A stretch of 64,000 bases of DNA, taken from positions 25,142,507 to 25,206,506 of the forward strand of contig NC_083637.1 in assembly GCF_963576545.1 (NCBI RefSeq), read 5' to 3'. Made by a program: the position numbers and the translations under genes. The stretch's first letter is position 1; the number at the start of each line of letters is the position of its first letter. This document shows positions 33,801-46,889 of the stretch, in pieces. This stretch comes from Limanda limanda (lineage: Eukaryota > Chordata > Actinopteri > Pleuronectiformes > Pleuronectidae). The notes under the pieces are model-generated. The model saw nothing but the letters and a program-made list of their open reading frames with translations. It made no database searches and was not told where the DNA came from.

Positions 33801-36800
33801 TGTGCAGCACTTTCTGCAACACATCACTCACACATAGAACCACCAACCTTCCTGTTAATGGAAACCCCCCCTGTACATCCTGTGCCACAATCGTCTATAC
33901 CTTTAGTATTTCAGTCTCTTTCATATCTCCTGCTCTTACCTACTTCTCCTATTAACTCCCTTCTTTCCCCTTTTCTCTGTCTTCTCCACATTGTAGGCAT
34001 TTGAAGTTGCCGAGACACAGCTGGGTATTCCCGCCCTGTTGGACCCAGAGGACATGGTGTCCATGAAAGTGCCTGACCGGCTCAGTATCATTACCTATGT
34101 CTCCCAGTATTACAACTTCTTCAACAACAAATCTCAAGGTTGGTTTGCTTAATTCAGCTGGATTGGATTTGTAGCGATGTGAACTCCATAAAATATATTT
34201 GATATCTGGATTTGAATCCTGTTATTCAATCCCCATTCTTTACAGATATATGCATTAAATGAAGATATTACAGTTTACAAAAAGGATTTTACTGTATTCC
34301 TCATTTAACTGATTTCCTCTACGTCCTCTCTTGCAGCAAACCCACCTTGCATGAAGAGGCCGAGTTCTGTTGGTTATAATGAGCCGGCCCAGAAAAGACC
34401 TTTGACCCCTTTGGAAGACAAAGTGGTTGAGTCTGAGGTAAGAACAACACTTTGCACGAGGAGAGGGCAAAGTAACGACCAGTCATTCCCCTTGTGCATG
34501 TGTTGACTTCTCTCTAAATTTCTAAGACTTAGTAGACTTTGGGCCACACTTAACTCTACACAGTAAGCCCTGCATGATGACAGTATGGAGCTGCCTGTTG
34601 GTAAGCTGTAAGTAATGTTTTGTTTACAGTGTCCTGAAGTCCGGTGAAGCCTCACATTGTTTGGTTGCATATTGCTGTGTATGTGAAGCCTTGGAATATC
34701 TGAGTGTAATTCTGCATGTGCTATTCTGGGGGTATTAACTCATCAGATCTGGACAACACAAATCCCATCCCAGTACAACAATGTACAATATCCACATACG
34801 TATTTTATAAGTACTACTTCCTCTTGTGGGCTTTGTGTTGCACAGCAGGGGGTAACCAAAGCGACAGAGGTAGAGTAATCCTATAAAGATAGCCTCTGTA
34901 TCCTGTCTCTCTTCTCTTTCGCATGCCTTCAACTTCTTACCTCCATCCCCACACTCCAATGTACTGCCACCCTCCTCCACCTCAGCCTCCACCCCTCCCG
35001 ACCCCAGTTCAGATGGAAATCCATTCCACTCCCTCCTCTTCCTGTTCTTCTTCCTCCTCACATCTGATCCCCCCTCCACTCTCTGATCCCGAGCCTAGGC
35101 AGTAGGATGGGGGGTTGGGGGGTGGGCTAGGAGGTGAAAGCTAAAATGTTAGGTCAGTCTTTTAAAAAAAACCAACATATCTTATATTTTACATAAAAGA
35201 CTAACCATTGCAATATCCTAACACTGTGTGCCAAGTTTTTGAATATGCTGCTTCTAACCCCTTTACATTATTTACCTAACCCCCAAAAAACAGATATATC
35301 ATCCCTGAATATCAGTTATATCCTCAACGTGTGACTCGCAGAGCCACTAACCCCAACTGTTTGGATTTTATTTACTAATAAACACTTATATACATCATGA
35401 TAAACATTTTTGAGTTGATCAGAGATTGTTTTTTGAAATGAAAACCGAAATGCAGTAGCAAAGCACGTGAAACAACGAGCAGTAGATGTTGCAGTAACCA
35501 CGCAGACGTAGTTAGCCTAACACGATGATCGCAAATCCACATCCTCAAATCCTGACTCCGTGTTTGATCTCCCCCTCCCCCCTCCCCCCATTACTCTCCA
35601 TCTTCCCCCCCTTCCCCTGATGTCTCCACCCCGTCCCCCTCTCTGCGAACGACGTCCCTGTCCCTTGCACTAGCCGAGCCAGCCCTCGCCGGCGGGTGGA
35701 GAAGCGGCCCAGCGCAGCTCGCTCAGCAGCACCTGCGCTGCCTGCCAGAAACACGTCCACCTGGTGCAGAGGTTTCTGGTGGACGGCAAGCTCTACCATC
35801 GCAACTGCTTCAGGTGAATCCCACAGCTACAGTCACTGTGTGCTACATGGACCGAGGGAAATAGTCTTTAGAGTAGAGCTGTTGCAATATACAGATATTG
35901 GCAAGTAATTATAGATATTGGTGTAATAATGAGCATTTAGTAATACCATGTGTATGAGTCATAATCTAAATCAATGAATCTCAATAGTACTTTCTATCAC
36001 GACAATATAGTTATCATTGATTCTTTTGTACATTAAAGTCGTGAGAATCTGATATCGTGACAGCCCTACTCTGGAGGTCTAATGTATTTCTAAAAATGCT
36101 GTAATTCTCTTTTCATTTTCCTAAATCCTTACGCCGATATATGCTACTCCGTTTCTTCAGACACGGACAGATAGGACCGCCCTCTCGCCGTGGAACGCCC
36201 TCTCCGAGCGCCACGGAGAGCTTTTCTTGCACCTCTGATTTTTCTAACTGTCCGTGTTTATTTCGGAGAGCCTAGGGACAGCCCTTGGCTGTGATTGGTC
36301 TGCTAACGACATAATTTCTGTACAACGTCATTTCTGGACCTCAAACTTCCTGCTTCTTTCCCTGTATCACAACAAACTCAAACACCTACGATTCTACGAT
36401 TAATGTGACGTGTGTGTTAAGCCAGCGGAGTTGTCTGGCTGACGGTGGCTCGTTAGAGCACTGACGGCATGTGTGCACGGTCACATACGGTTATAACGAG
36501 CTTTCATAACGGCGCTAGCGGGCTAGCAACCATGCTAGCTGCGGTGGTAACAGTGCAAAAACCCGCTGTCACGACTTTAATTCTACTTCTATCATGACAC
36601 TGTTTCTATAATACCGTCAGGTTAGAAGCAAACACTGGGTAGTAGTTAGTGTCGGGAGTCCCTGCTGACTGTGTGTGGAAATGGGGTTGAAGCTAGCTGG
36701 GGGGGAAGCTAGCTAGCTCCGTGTAGCTTCAAGCTGTGGAATTAGCAACACAGTTCGGAAACAAGACCGGGGAACCGCTGCGCTAAGAAACGATTACATC

Positions 36801-39800
36801 AGCAGTTTGACCCGCTGGGTGTCACTTTATTTTATTTAGTTGCCATCGTAGCCTACACTGTGTGTGAGGGAAGTGGGGAGTAAGTAAATAAACAGCGTGG
36901 ACTTCTTCTGATTACTTGTGAGGTAGGCTTCTCCAAGGTTGTCTTCCGTTGCGCCACCTACTGTTCTGGCGGTGAATTGTTTTCAGCACCGGAGAACTAT
37001 AAATGAAAAAGTGTCTGTCCGATCCGTCCGTAACAGATTTGGAGTAGCATAATGGAGCCTTTAGTCAGGTAATAACTGTCCCTCTTTGTGACCTGATGAA
37101 AATCTAACTTTCTTCCTGTGTCGTTGTTGTCTCAGGTGCACAGAGTGTCACAGCACTCTCCTTCCTGGATCTTACAAATTGGTGAGCAACGCTGGGTCGT
37201 TGGTCTGCACACATCACCTCGCAAGACAAGCTTCAGCCAACCAGAATGGCCGACCAGACATCAGTAAGAAACCAGTGGTGGTTCCGTCTGCCAGGATTGG
37301 TCGCAGCCCGACTCCTCACACCTCGCCCTCTGTGAGGGACCAGGCTAAGACTCCATCCCCAGTCGGCCGAACAAACGATACTGACATGCCGACCAGTGTC
37401 TCGGCCACTATCCCTCCTGTTACAACAAATACAACGGATGTTTTGGAAAAATCAGAAGACATAGAAGTTTTGGAAAAAGCAGAAGACATAAAAGACAGTG
37501 GAGCGACAGAGGAGACACCCCGTCCCTCTTCTCCCCCCAACCCTTTTGACGAGAGCGATGAAGAGGAGGACGAGGGAGAGAAAGAGGAGGAGACTCAAAC
37601 ACCAGTCAAATGTATAACCAACGGAGACGTTCCTTCTACGCCGGTCAGTAATAATGAAGGTGTCAGTCGGCCGGTCCCAGCGCCTCGCAGAGTTACTGAA
37701 CCCACTCCTCCTCCTCGCCCTGCCCCTCGGGTTCGACTACCCCGTACGACAGACGGCCTTGCAGCTGGTGTGTGCTTGTTGCAAAGCAATAACTTTTCTA
37801 AAGTTATGTACAATTTGTTACTAATCCTCTCCTTTCATCTGAAATCACAGGGGAACATCTGAAGCCTCCAATTCCTCCCAAACCTCGAGAGAGATCCCAG
37901 TCTCCCGGAAGGTAGATCAGTTTCTTTAAAATTCCTCCTCCTGTCCATTGCCACCATTTCACATTCATGTCTCATATCAGCCCAGTCTTCCTCTGAATTA
38001 AATCTTGTTACAGCATGTATGAGTTGCCTGGTCCTCCATGCCTCTGTTTGGCTGTTTTGTTGTCTTCCCCTCTGTGACCCCTCCATCCCTATCTGTGTGT
38101 CTTCACTGTCCAGCCTGTCCAGTGGCACCCATAAACCTAAAGACCCACCTTGGCTCGCCCTCGTCCAATCAGAATCCAAGAAGAAGAAAGCTCCTCCCCC
38201 TCCCCCTGCCGGATTGGCAACACCTCCCAATGCCGGCTCTCTGTCCTCTCTTAAAGGGGACGGCTCCCGACCCAGCACACCACCCCTTCCCGCCAACCCA
38301 TTTGACGACGATGACGATGAAAATAACGAGGCAGAGGAAGAAGAGGGGGGTGAAGGAGGTGCGATTCCACCCATAGTGGTGGTGAGTCACCCGTGGTACA
38401 GCATCTCTAATGCGGCTGACACAACAGGTGCCGACACTCCCCCTAGTGGAGGGAGTTCATCGCGCTCTGCCAGCCCGGGGAGTGCAAAGAGCAAGAAACG
38501 TCGTCCAGCACCGCGGGCGCCGCAGCCTCCTGCTGGTAACCAAGGTCTGTTTGATCAGAACCGCAAACGTAAAACTCATCAACAATTTTATTCAAACTCT
38601 CACATAAATAATTTTGTTATTAGCAGAGATGGGAATACATTCCATCCCAAATCTTGATGTTAAATGTTCTTTGCTCTTTTCTCCATCCTGTCTTCATTTC
38701 AACCTATGACTTTGATTCCTCTTTTATTTCTGCATTCTTCTTTTTACTGAATCTTCTTCCCTCTACAGTTTTTTCTCACTCTCAGCCTTCCTCTTGCTCT
38801 CCCTCTCCAGCTCTCAGCATAGAGAGTCTGTCCTCGGGCTCGGACCACAGCTCCTCCCATCCACCTTTGGGTGGCAGTGCCAGCAGGGACCAGGAACTCA
38901 CCTTCACCAAGAGTATCTCAGAGCCTTCCATTTGCTCCCCATGCGACTCCTCGGACTTGCCTTCCTCCTCCACAAACGAACACCTGCTTCATCCCTCCCC
39001 CAGCCCGTACCCTTCTCCTATGATTTCAAACGCCAGCTCAGCTCCAGCCACACCACAGACCAGTCGCAGTACAGGGACCAAAGGGGCTGGAGACCCTCCA
39101 CCACGACCCTCAACGACCCCCAGCCCACTGGCCTCCGGAGCCACACCGTCACACAGCAAGGTAATAGGATCACCTCCAAATAAAGCTAAATTATTCAAAA
39201 TACTTTGCACCTAATATAAATCCAACTTTGTGTTTCTACTCTCATTTTAGCGGATTTGTAAAGAGAACCCGTTCAACAGGAAAGCTTCTCCCTCGCCTGC
39301 TAAATCTAAAACCAAACCACCAAAAGGCTCTCGTCCTGCAAGACCCCCGGCCCCTGGTCACGGCTTCCCACTAATCAAACGCAAAGTACAAAAACTAAAC
39401 ACAGAATCTACACAGAATCTTGTTTGTGTAACTGTCATTCATACATATTCAGATTTTAGTGTTGAAATAAAATGCATAAAATAGAAAGTTCTGCATCAAA
39501 AACAGAAGAAGTAAATGGTCGGTCTCATTGAAACATCCCTCCAGGTGCAGACAGATCAGTTTATCCCAGTGGAGGACATCCACGGAGAGATGAGTCAGCT
39601 GGAGAAACAGCTGGATGAGCTGGAGCAGAGGGGGGTGGAGCTGGAGAAGAAGCTGAGAGACAACCCCAACGGTATCACATCGCTTTAAAGACAGTTCTTT
39701 GACTCATTTAGATTTAATATTAAAACATTACTGAAAATATAAAAAGCCAAGATTCCTGAACTTTTAAATAATAACAATGAAAATATAAGACATTGTGTTT

Positions 39801-41520
39801 CTGTTCCTTTGTTGTGATATCAGATGAGGATGAGGAGCGCCTGCTGGTGGACTGGTTCACTCTGATCCATGAGAAACACCTTTTAGTCCGACGGGAAGCA
39901 GAGCTGGTCTACACGTGAGTTTCAGGCTGCAGAGAGAGGCTGATGTTGAACCTTTTTTACCTGACCCAAAAGCTTTCTTTAAAATATGGCAATACATGCA
40001 AATTTGTGTTGATAACTTCACATCATCAGTCACTTAAATTAAGAATAACTTCTTAATTAATGAGTAAGATGGGATTCAGTGGTTTAATTAATTGTGTTCA
40101 GACATTTTCCTGGAGGAAATATGATCATGTGGAGCATTAAACCCATATCGTTGCATCTAAGACACGCCCATAGCTGCCTGTAGTTCCTCCCTCCCCCTGA
40201 CAGGTCCGAACCACTGTGGTTCGGCCAAAAGGAAATAGCTTAGAGCCGGGCAAGATGCATTCATCATTCATGCTTGGCACAAATCTGGTAATCTAAGGAT
40301 AAATGATATTGAAATATGAAGAGAAATTTTGAATTTAGTCATTTGCTTATTACATTGTACAATAATAATTGTTGTCGTTGTTTCTGTTATTCTTTACCTT
40401 GCAGAAAGCAGGTTGAAAGAGGTCTATTGTAAGATAGGAGTTTCTAACAGTTTGTATGTTGTGTGCAGGGCCAAGCAGCAGAACCTGGAGGAGAGGCAGG
40501 CTGATGTGGAGTATGAGATGAGGTGTCTTCTCAACAAACCAGGTATGTTCGGCCTCAACATGTGAAGAGTGCTACATGGATAACCAGATTCATTACCTGT
40601 GTGTTAATAGTGATGCATAGCAAATAACACACTTCTCTCCACACGAAGAACCACTATTTTCTTAAATCTGCACCAAAAGAATACTTAAAATTAAAGTGTT
40701 TCAACATGTGTTCACTAAAACCTAACATACTTCAGAGCATCCCCAACCCCCCAAATAGTTCATGTTACATACACTACCCAACAGCATGCTGTCTGTTGAG
40801 AACTTGCATTTATATTTACTTATGTTACTGTATCTTCACAAATTCATAAATTATATAAATACCCACAACCTGCTAGAGCACTCTTATGCTATCTTTGTTC
40901 AGGGCATTCACATTCAGTGTGTAGTAGGCCACAAATAATCCATCAACTTCCCTTTGTTTCTCAGAGAAAGACTGGACTGAGGAGGACAAGAGCCGGGATC
41001 AGGAGCTCATGTCTGAGCTGGTCACCATCATTGAACAGCGCAACCAAATCGTCAACAACATGGACCAAGACAGGCAGAGGTGATCACTAACTGCTAGTTA
41101 TTCAGACACAGGATTTACAGAATGTTGATGTTTGCAGCTACCAGTGATTTAACAGTTGCTCTGTCACAGGGATGAAGAAGAGGATAAACTAATGGAGGCC
41201 ATGCTGAAGAAGAAAGGTAGGAATAAGTTATTTCAATTTTTAGCATATGAAAGATAATACAGAGGAATGCGGTCGCTGAATAAAACACGTAAAATTGCAT
41301 CTCACTCCTTGTTGTCCCCCATCCCTTACTTATGTGAGTTTTAATCAGGTTTATTTTCTTATTTTCCTCCTCATCAGTCTTTCACAAGGAACCCGAAAGC
41401 GAGCAACAGCCGCACCACAAGAAAAAAGGGTCAAAGTTCAAACCCATTAAGGTTCTGAAGCGGCTGAGCCATAAAGGAGAACCAGGCAATAGCCCCAGCC
41501 CTCGCAAGGAGAAGAGCTGA
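27826..41520 (+). CDS. micall1: MICAL-like protein 1, complete, 938 aa
   Basis: Rab8/Rab13/Rab35- and EHD1-binding scaffold of tubular recycling endosomes (family knowledge). Sixteen exons: 27826-27971, 30956-31004, 33997-34138, 34337-34437, 35674-35813, 37136-37767, 37851-37911, 38114-38535, 38769-39160, 39251-39385, 39545-39671, 39824-39914, 40469-40542, 40965-41079, 41170-41216, 41378-41520. Domains (numbered from the second ATG, 27829): CH about 1-107 ([11 protein letters not shown]...[17 protein letters not shown]), LIM about 163-215 ([26 protein letters not shown]), Pro-rich middle with NPF at 327, 484 and 700, bMERB coiled coil about 740-890 ([14 protein letters not shown]), and a basic tail ending SPRKEKS. 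Human is 863 aa; the middle is longer here. Tandem ATGs sit at 27826 and 27829, and the second has the better context. The exon 8 donor could instead be 38544, adding three residues. Confidence 0.95.
36142..37049. mobile_element. TIR DNA transposon filling micall1 intron 5
   Basis: The ends are exact inverted repeats over ATGCTACTCC (36141-36150) and GGAGTAGCAT (37041-37050). Weaker inverted similarity continues for about 35 bp (ACGGACAGATAGGAC versus ACGGACGGATCGGAC). A TA dinucleotide flanks both sides of the TGCTACTCC terminus. The interior is GC-richer than the intron, with several GCTAGC words and no transposase frame, so it is non-autonomous. Superfamily unresolved. Confidence 0.7.
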
Positions 41521-43741
41521 AAAGCGGAGGACACAGTCTACACCCTACCTTCCAAAAGGACATGAGGAAAATAAAACAGGATGTGAAAAGAGATTACATC
41601 AGGCCAAGAAGAAGAGACGACGTGTCCTTTAATAACCGTGTTATTTTATTAATGACTTTTAAGTGCAACTCAGAACTCACTCCCTGCTCATCTTACTTGA
41701 TGCTTCTCCAAAAATGTCTGACCAGTGACGATTGTCTTTTGCCTTTGTGTTAAAACAGACAGTATGAAAAACTCAAGTGCTTTAAGAGCTGACCCGAGCG
41801 TGTTTCAGCTCTCTGACCTTTCAAGTGAAATTTCTATATGACGGGGATGACTTGTATGTTCTCGCTTCACTGTTCCTGCATTGCACAGCAGCTCTGAGAC
41901 CTTGGGTGAAGTCAGTGGGATGTGATTTTATCTCTGTTACTCATGAGTTTTTAATGTTTTTAATCTCATCTTAATTGCTCATGTTCATTACACGTATCCT
42001 CTTTTGTGTAGTTTTTTTGCCAATCTTTATTCAAGAGTGTGGTCTTTCAGTTTAGGAGCAGGCCTTATTAATGTCACATTCAACTTTTGTAACTCAATAC
42101 CTTGTGCTTGCACTCAAATTACCCTGTGCTGAAATTTGCTGTGATTGTGCTTAAAACTGTCTGCCACTCTTGCACTTTCCAGCTCTTCTCCTCGTGCTGC
42201 TTCACCTAAAACATCTACTTTGAGATGTTGTTAAAATGAACAAATGAAATGATCCCGCCCCTCATGGATGTGTTGGCTTTACTTGTTTGAGAGTCCCATT
42301 CGGGCGGTCTCTGTTGATGCGCTTGAAGAGAAAAAGACAACGGCCTCATAGAGGAGTCAGCAGGAGTCCAGCGGATCCCTTGGTGAACATGGAGCGGCAA
42401 AATTAATTTCATTATGGGAAAACTGTTGCTAGCAACTATAAAAATATATGAGACACCGCCATGTTTCTTTTTCCCCTCCAGTATGTTACGGGAAAAAGTG
42501 ACCAACAGAGAAGCAGTGTGAAGCTGGAGCACAGGATATTTGAGTGCAAGCTCACAGTTTGAGAACAAGCAGAGCAAATCTGAGCACAAGCAGGGGCTAT
42601 TGGAGTGAGAGCGTACTGTTTCAAGGGAAAGCATCACAAAATCTGAACGTAAAATCAATAACTCCTGCATTCAAACTGAAAGAACATGCTTTTGAATAAT
42701 AGTAAAAAATATCCTCTGCTCCATTAGATAGATGAGAGATCTAAGAAAGTTTTATGTCGTGTCTGGTTTCAGCCTGTGGTACTAGTTAAAGGAAATGCAT
42801 CTTCTATCCTTGATCTTCATTTGTAATACCTTAGTTCGTCTAGCTGCTATAGTATGTTTGTTTTTAGTTTCCTTGTTTTTAGCTACTTCATTGATGTTGT
42901 CATGTGTGTAAATGCAACTCATGCAACACATTGATGAATTGAGACCCACACTTTAATGAATGTTTGCGATGGGAAACTTAACTGGGATTAAAAAGTCTGA
43001 CGGATTTGGACAATGCGAGTTGTAGAGGACAGCTTTATAGAAAGTATGATATATCTTGACAGTTTTATAAATATCGAAGGTCAAACATGCAATAATGACT
43101 ATTAGAGAAGGCAGATACTTGTCTTTTAAAAACTCTACAAAACAGATTTAACCTTTGGGAGAGAAAACCAGAATATGCAATCATTAATTTATATTTTACG
43201 ATGCCTTTCTGTGTGTTTCTGTGTTTTTGCCTTAAAAAGTGGATAAGACAAGTTTGAATACTGACATTTTTGTACGGGTGACATGTATCTGATTCGCTTC
43301 ATTGTTGCAACAGTATGGTTTACTGCTTTCTGTCCCTGTTTTGTCATTTAGATTGTCTGTCTGTCCGTCATCCATTTTAAATGGTTGATCTCTAGTATGA
43401 CTATCCCTGCTTTGAGCCTGTCTTCCTCTACAGCTGAAACCAAGTCCTTCTGCAGCTCTATACATTGTCCTCAAGCAGCAGCAGCAGCAGGATCATATGA
43501 AATACTGACACTGGAAGGCAGAGAAATAAAATAAGTTGAGCTAATGTTTGTTTCAAGTGAAGTTCTTCCTATTCTTTGTCTCCACACCTCAGCTGAAGCA
43601 CAGTACAGAACCGTAACCTCTGTCATCACACATCACTCATCCCTTTCAGAATCAACTTGATTCAGGGGCTTGTGTTGACAGATATGCAGTTTTATTGCTT
43701 GCATTTGGTTTCAAAGTAATTTTAAGAATAAGAGTGAAGAG
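41521..43741. other. micall1 3' UTR and convergent spacer
   Basis: T-rich non-coding sequence follows the micall1 TGA. AATAAA at 43525-43530 is the best polyadenylation signal, implying a 3' UTR of about 2 kb. The C22orf23 stop lies at 43742 on the other strand, so the two 3' ends nearly meet or overlap. A short CAG run lies at 43475-43490. Confidence 0.55.
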
Positions 43742-45710
43742 TCATAGGTTGGTCCTCTCTGCTGTCGCCTCCTTTGAGTCCACGTTGCCTTCTCTTTCCA
43801 AGTGGATGTCTTGGCGGCACTTGTCCAGTATTTCCAGCTCTCTGATTTTCTGGATTATTTGTGACACACAGGATTCAGTACAATTGTATTTCAGAGATAA
43901 TTAATTCTATTTTCAGTACGCACAGAATCTGAACTTTCTGCAGTGCTACTGATTTGTCCTGCAGCAACTGACTACTATCTCCTCCAAAGAGGTTTCCATC
44001 TGCATTTGTGTGTTTGTTGGCAGAATGACGCAAAAAACATTTGACATATTTCTATGAAACATGGTGGAAGGATGTGGTATGGGTCAGGGATCTAGAATAT
44101 TTTCAACTTTCTTTAGCATTGCAAGATTTGGACTATTCTCCCATGGAATAATTCAGAGATTATAATGAAAAAATCAGGCCCATTTAAAGAGCTGATATCT
44201 ATGAGTGTGTGAAACTTGAATTTAATTTGCCTGTTGGGCCTTGGGCAGAGGTATGTACTTTCTGAGAGCTTTCTAGTTTTGATTATATGATTCCAAATAG
44301 ATACAAAGTTACAAGAACTTTTCAAAATACAGCACTGCATGACGTTATATAATAATATAATATAATCTTGAGTTAAAGAGTTGAGTTGCATATTTACCTG
44401 TGATATTTCCGTGTTGATTATATGGATGTACTGCTTCTCCTGACCAAGAGAGGCCATGTCTGCCAGAAACTGTCGTCTTTCCTCTATCTCATCCAGAACT
44501 ACCCAAAAACAGGTTCATATTAGACTGATGGAAGGGGCTGTGGATTTATTAATTCAAAATGATTTCAATTTCAACAGACAATCTTTTGATGGAATCACAC
44601 CATCAACATGATGATACTCAGAAGAATATACTACATTTTTACATGAGCACTCAGTACTTAGAGTCACTCACCCTCCTGATACTGGTCCTTCTCCTCCACT
44701 TCTGGGGTCCAACGTGTTGGAACATTTGTAGATGAGGAAGATGTGGGCTCTTCTTCTCCTGTTGCCATTATATTCTGAAGCCTCCTCTTCTCTTTGTCTA
44801 AGTCTCCTGGATTCACAGTGAAACAGGAAGAGAGAATGTTTCTCAGGATGCAGAAATGAAAACAAAATAGACAAAATTAGCCAGATATAGTTTGTGCAAG
44901 TGCAATATAGCTCTGTCTAAACACAAATGTGCAGAACCAGTAAACGTACTGGTAGGACTGGGGCGGAACTCTTCTCTGGAGTAGCTGTTCCCAGAAGAGC
45001 AAGCTTCCGCACTGCGTCTCTGAGGTCGGCCTGGCAGCCGTCTCTGGACAGATTTACTGGTTTTCGGCTGAGGGGGAGAAGGTAGCAATTTGGGGTCAGG
45101 GGGCAGTGGCAAAGCTGTTCCATCTGTGGAGGGAAAGTTAAACAAAATAAGTAATGTTTTTGATTGTAGTAATTCAAAATGTAGATAAGCCAAATGATTT
45201 GATGAATGTGTTTATGTGCAGCAGGACAGTAAATGTAATGCTCACTGAGAAAATCTAAATTTGTAATGATTTCATAACCTTTACATAGGTGGTAATGTAT
45301 TCACACTTGTCCATTTTCTGAAAGGTTGGTTTTATGTTTGTCTGTTTGGGTTTTTGTTTGTTTGTTTGTTTGTCAGCAAAATTTCACAAAAACTACTGGA
45401 CAGATTGTCTGGGACACGCTGGATGCTGTGGTATGGATCAGGGAAGTAACCGTGCGAATCTGGATCAGGCGGCAGATCCAGGGAAATTATTCTAACCGTC
45501 TATAACATTGTGATAACGGACATTTTTCAACATTACCCTGTTTCTTTTCAGAGAATCAATAGTGGACGTGCTGGGGGAAAAAAAATCACAAAAAATTGAG
45601 GGAACTGATATCTATGAGTGTGTTAAAATTGGTCCTGCTTGATTGAATTTAAGGAGACTATTGGGCCTTGACCATTCTAGAGTCCCTATTATTATTATTA
45701 TTATTATTAT

Positions 45711-45761
<51 letters not shown>

Positions 45762-46140
45762 CAGTAGTAGTAGTAGTAGTAGTAGTAGCAGTATTATTAT
45801 TATTATACCTTTAAACCACGTGTTATTATGTTGTTTTCATTATCTGATATGCTGAGTGTTGCAATATAGATAACGTATTAAACACAGTATTGAGCACTTA
45901 CCACATTCAAATATTTAAGAATATATGAAATATCTAAACTTTATTATCATACTTGAGTAAAAACACTTTAAATCTTTAAACTCACTCCTTAGACTTTCAT
46001 TGATGTGCTTTCTCTGGAGGTTGGTGAGTTTGGACTCCTGCATCATCACTGAGTAAAGGGAATACAGCATGATGAGGAATACACAACACAGTAGAGTGGT
46101 GAACACTTCAACGTACACACACACACACGCACACACACAC

Positions 46141-46227
<87 letters not shown>

Positions 46228-46402
46228 GAGCTCCTCTATCTGTGAACATCCAATTCATACTGAACATGAAGTGCATCATCATAATCATCATCATCATCAT
46301 CATCTCACATCTCAGCATGTCCTGTGTCTGCTTGCTGTACGCAGTGACCCTGGGCTTGTTCCACAGGCCCCTCCCACCTCTGCTGTGTGAGGAGGCCTCC
46401 AT
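43742..46402 (-). CDS. c22orf23: C22orf23 orthologue (UPF0193/EVG1 family), complete, 224 aa
   Basis: Uncharacterised conserved vertebrate protein; I assign no function. Six coding exons on minus: 46309-46402, 45986-46048, 44950-45123, 44672-44806, 44398-44498, 43742-43849. All phases close. The product has LWNKPRVTAYSKQTQDMLR, MMQESKLTNLQRKHINESLR, a Pro/Ser-rich centre, DLDKEKRRLQNIMATGEE and a C-terminal helix EIEERRQFLADMASLGQ, then IINTEISQ and KIRELEILDKCRQD. This matches the order and length (human about 217 aa) of C22orf23. Its position next to micall1 matches human 22q13. The start codon lies 3 nt inside an exon after a CAG acceptor, so a non-coding 5' exon is expected. The last acceptor has a poor pyrimidine tract. 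Confidence 0.88.
43988..44278 (+). repeat. Dispersed repeat family A, copy 3
   Basis: Contains TTTCTATGAAACATGGTGG, CTGATATCTATGAGTGTGT (44192-44210) and GGGCCTTGGGCAGAGGTATG, ending at TTTCTAGTT. The 19-mer recurs exactly in copy 4. It lies in the last C22orf23 intron. Confidence 0.75.
45330..45682 (+). repeat. Dispersed repeat family A, copy 4
   Basis: Contains ACAAAAACTACTGGACAGATT, CTGATATCTATGAGTGTGT (45605-45623) and TTGGGCCTTGACCATTCTAG. It is longer than copies 1-3 and leads directly into a trinucleotide microsatellite. Confidence 0.75.
45687..45806. repeat. Compound (ATT)n(TAG)n(ATT)n microsatellite
   Basis: TTA units at 45687-45711, about 26 TAG units with two CAG interruptions to 45789, then TTA units to 45806. 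Confidence 0.95.
46114..46225. repeat. (CA)n microsatellite, C22orf23 intron
   Basis: About 55 CA units with two CG variants near the left end, lying between coding exons 1 and 2. Confidence 0.95.
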
Positions 46403-46592
46403 CTGCAACAGAGAGACATTACCCACAATCCATGAGGGGACGTCGTTTAAAGAATGAGCACACCGCTGTTCTCAGTGAAGCTAGCTCACAGCTCTGTGGC
46501 TAACAATAGCAGCACAACGTCATATAGATTCAATAAATACAAACCTGGTGAAATAAGATCTACAAGTGGACACAACATAGGAAGAACTCACT

Positions 46593-46680
46593 GAAACACG
46601 TGGTGTTATTTGTTGTCATCTGCCGACAAACTCCGGAGCTCAAACACCAGCGTCTTCTGCGGTGCCACTGAGTGCTGTTG
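46593..46680 (-). other. Probable non-coding first exon of C22orf23
   Basis: On the minus strand a consensus donor (TTTCA|GTGAGTTC, donor bases at 46587-46592) precedes the acceptor before the first coding exon. The 5' limit is not visible. Confidence 0.35.
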
Positions 46681-46889
46681 CTATGGCAACCAACAACCAA
46701 CAACCTGTGCAGCCAACACAATAATAACGATAATAAAAGATAATTCCATTTACAAATGTATAGCTTTTATTAATGGCACATTCTACAAACTGATTTCATG
46801 GCTGTGTTTTTATTTTATATTCACATTCACTTGATATTGTTTGCAAAGATAGAGGCGCAGTGATACAATAAGACAACTAGATGGCGCCC

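Noticed and set aside
34923..35105. Possible extra micall1 exon rich in Pro and Ser
   Set aside because: The frame comes from a C/T-rich intron tract. No acceptor/donor pair keeps phase, and exons 4 and 5 join correctly without it.
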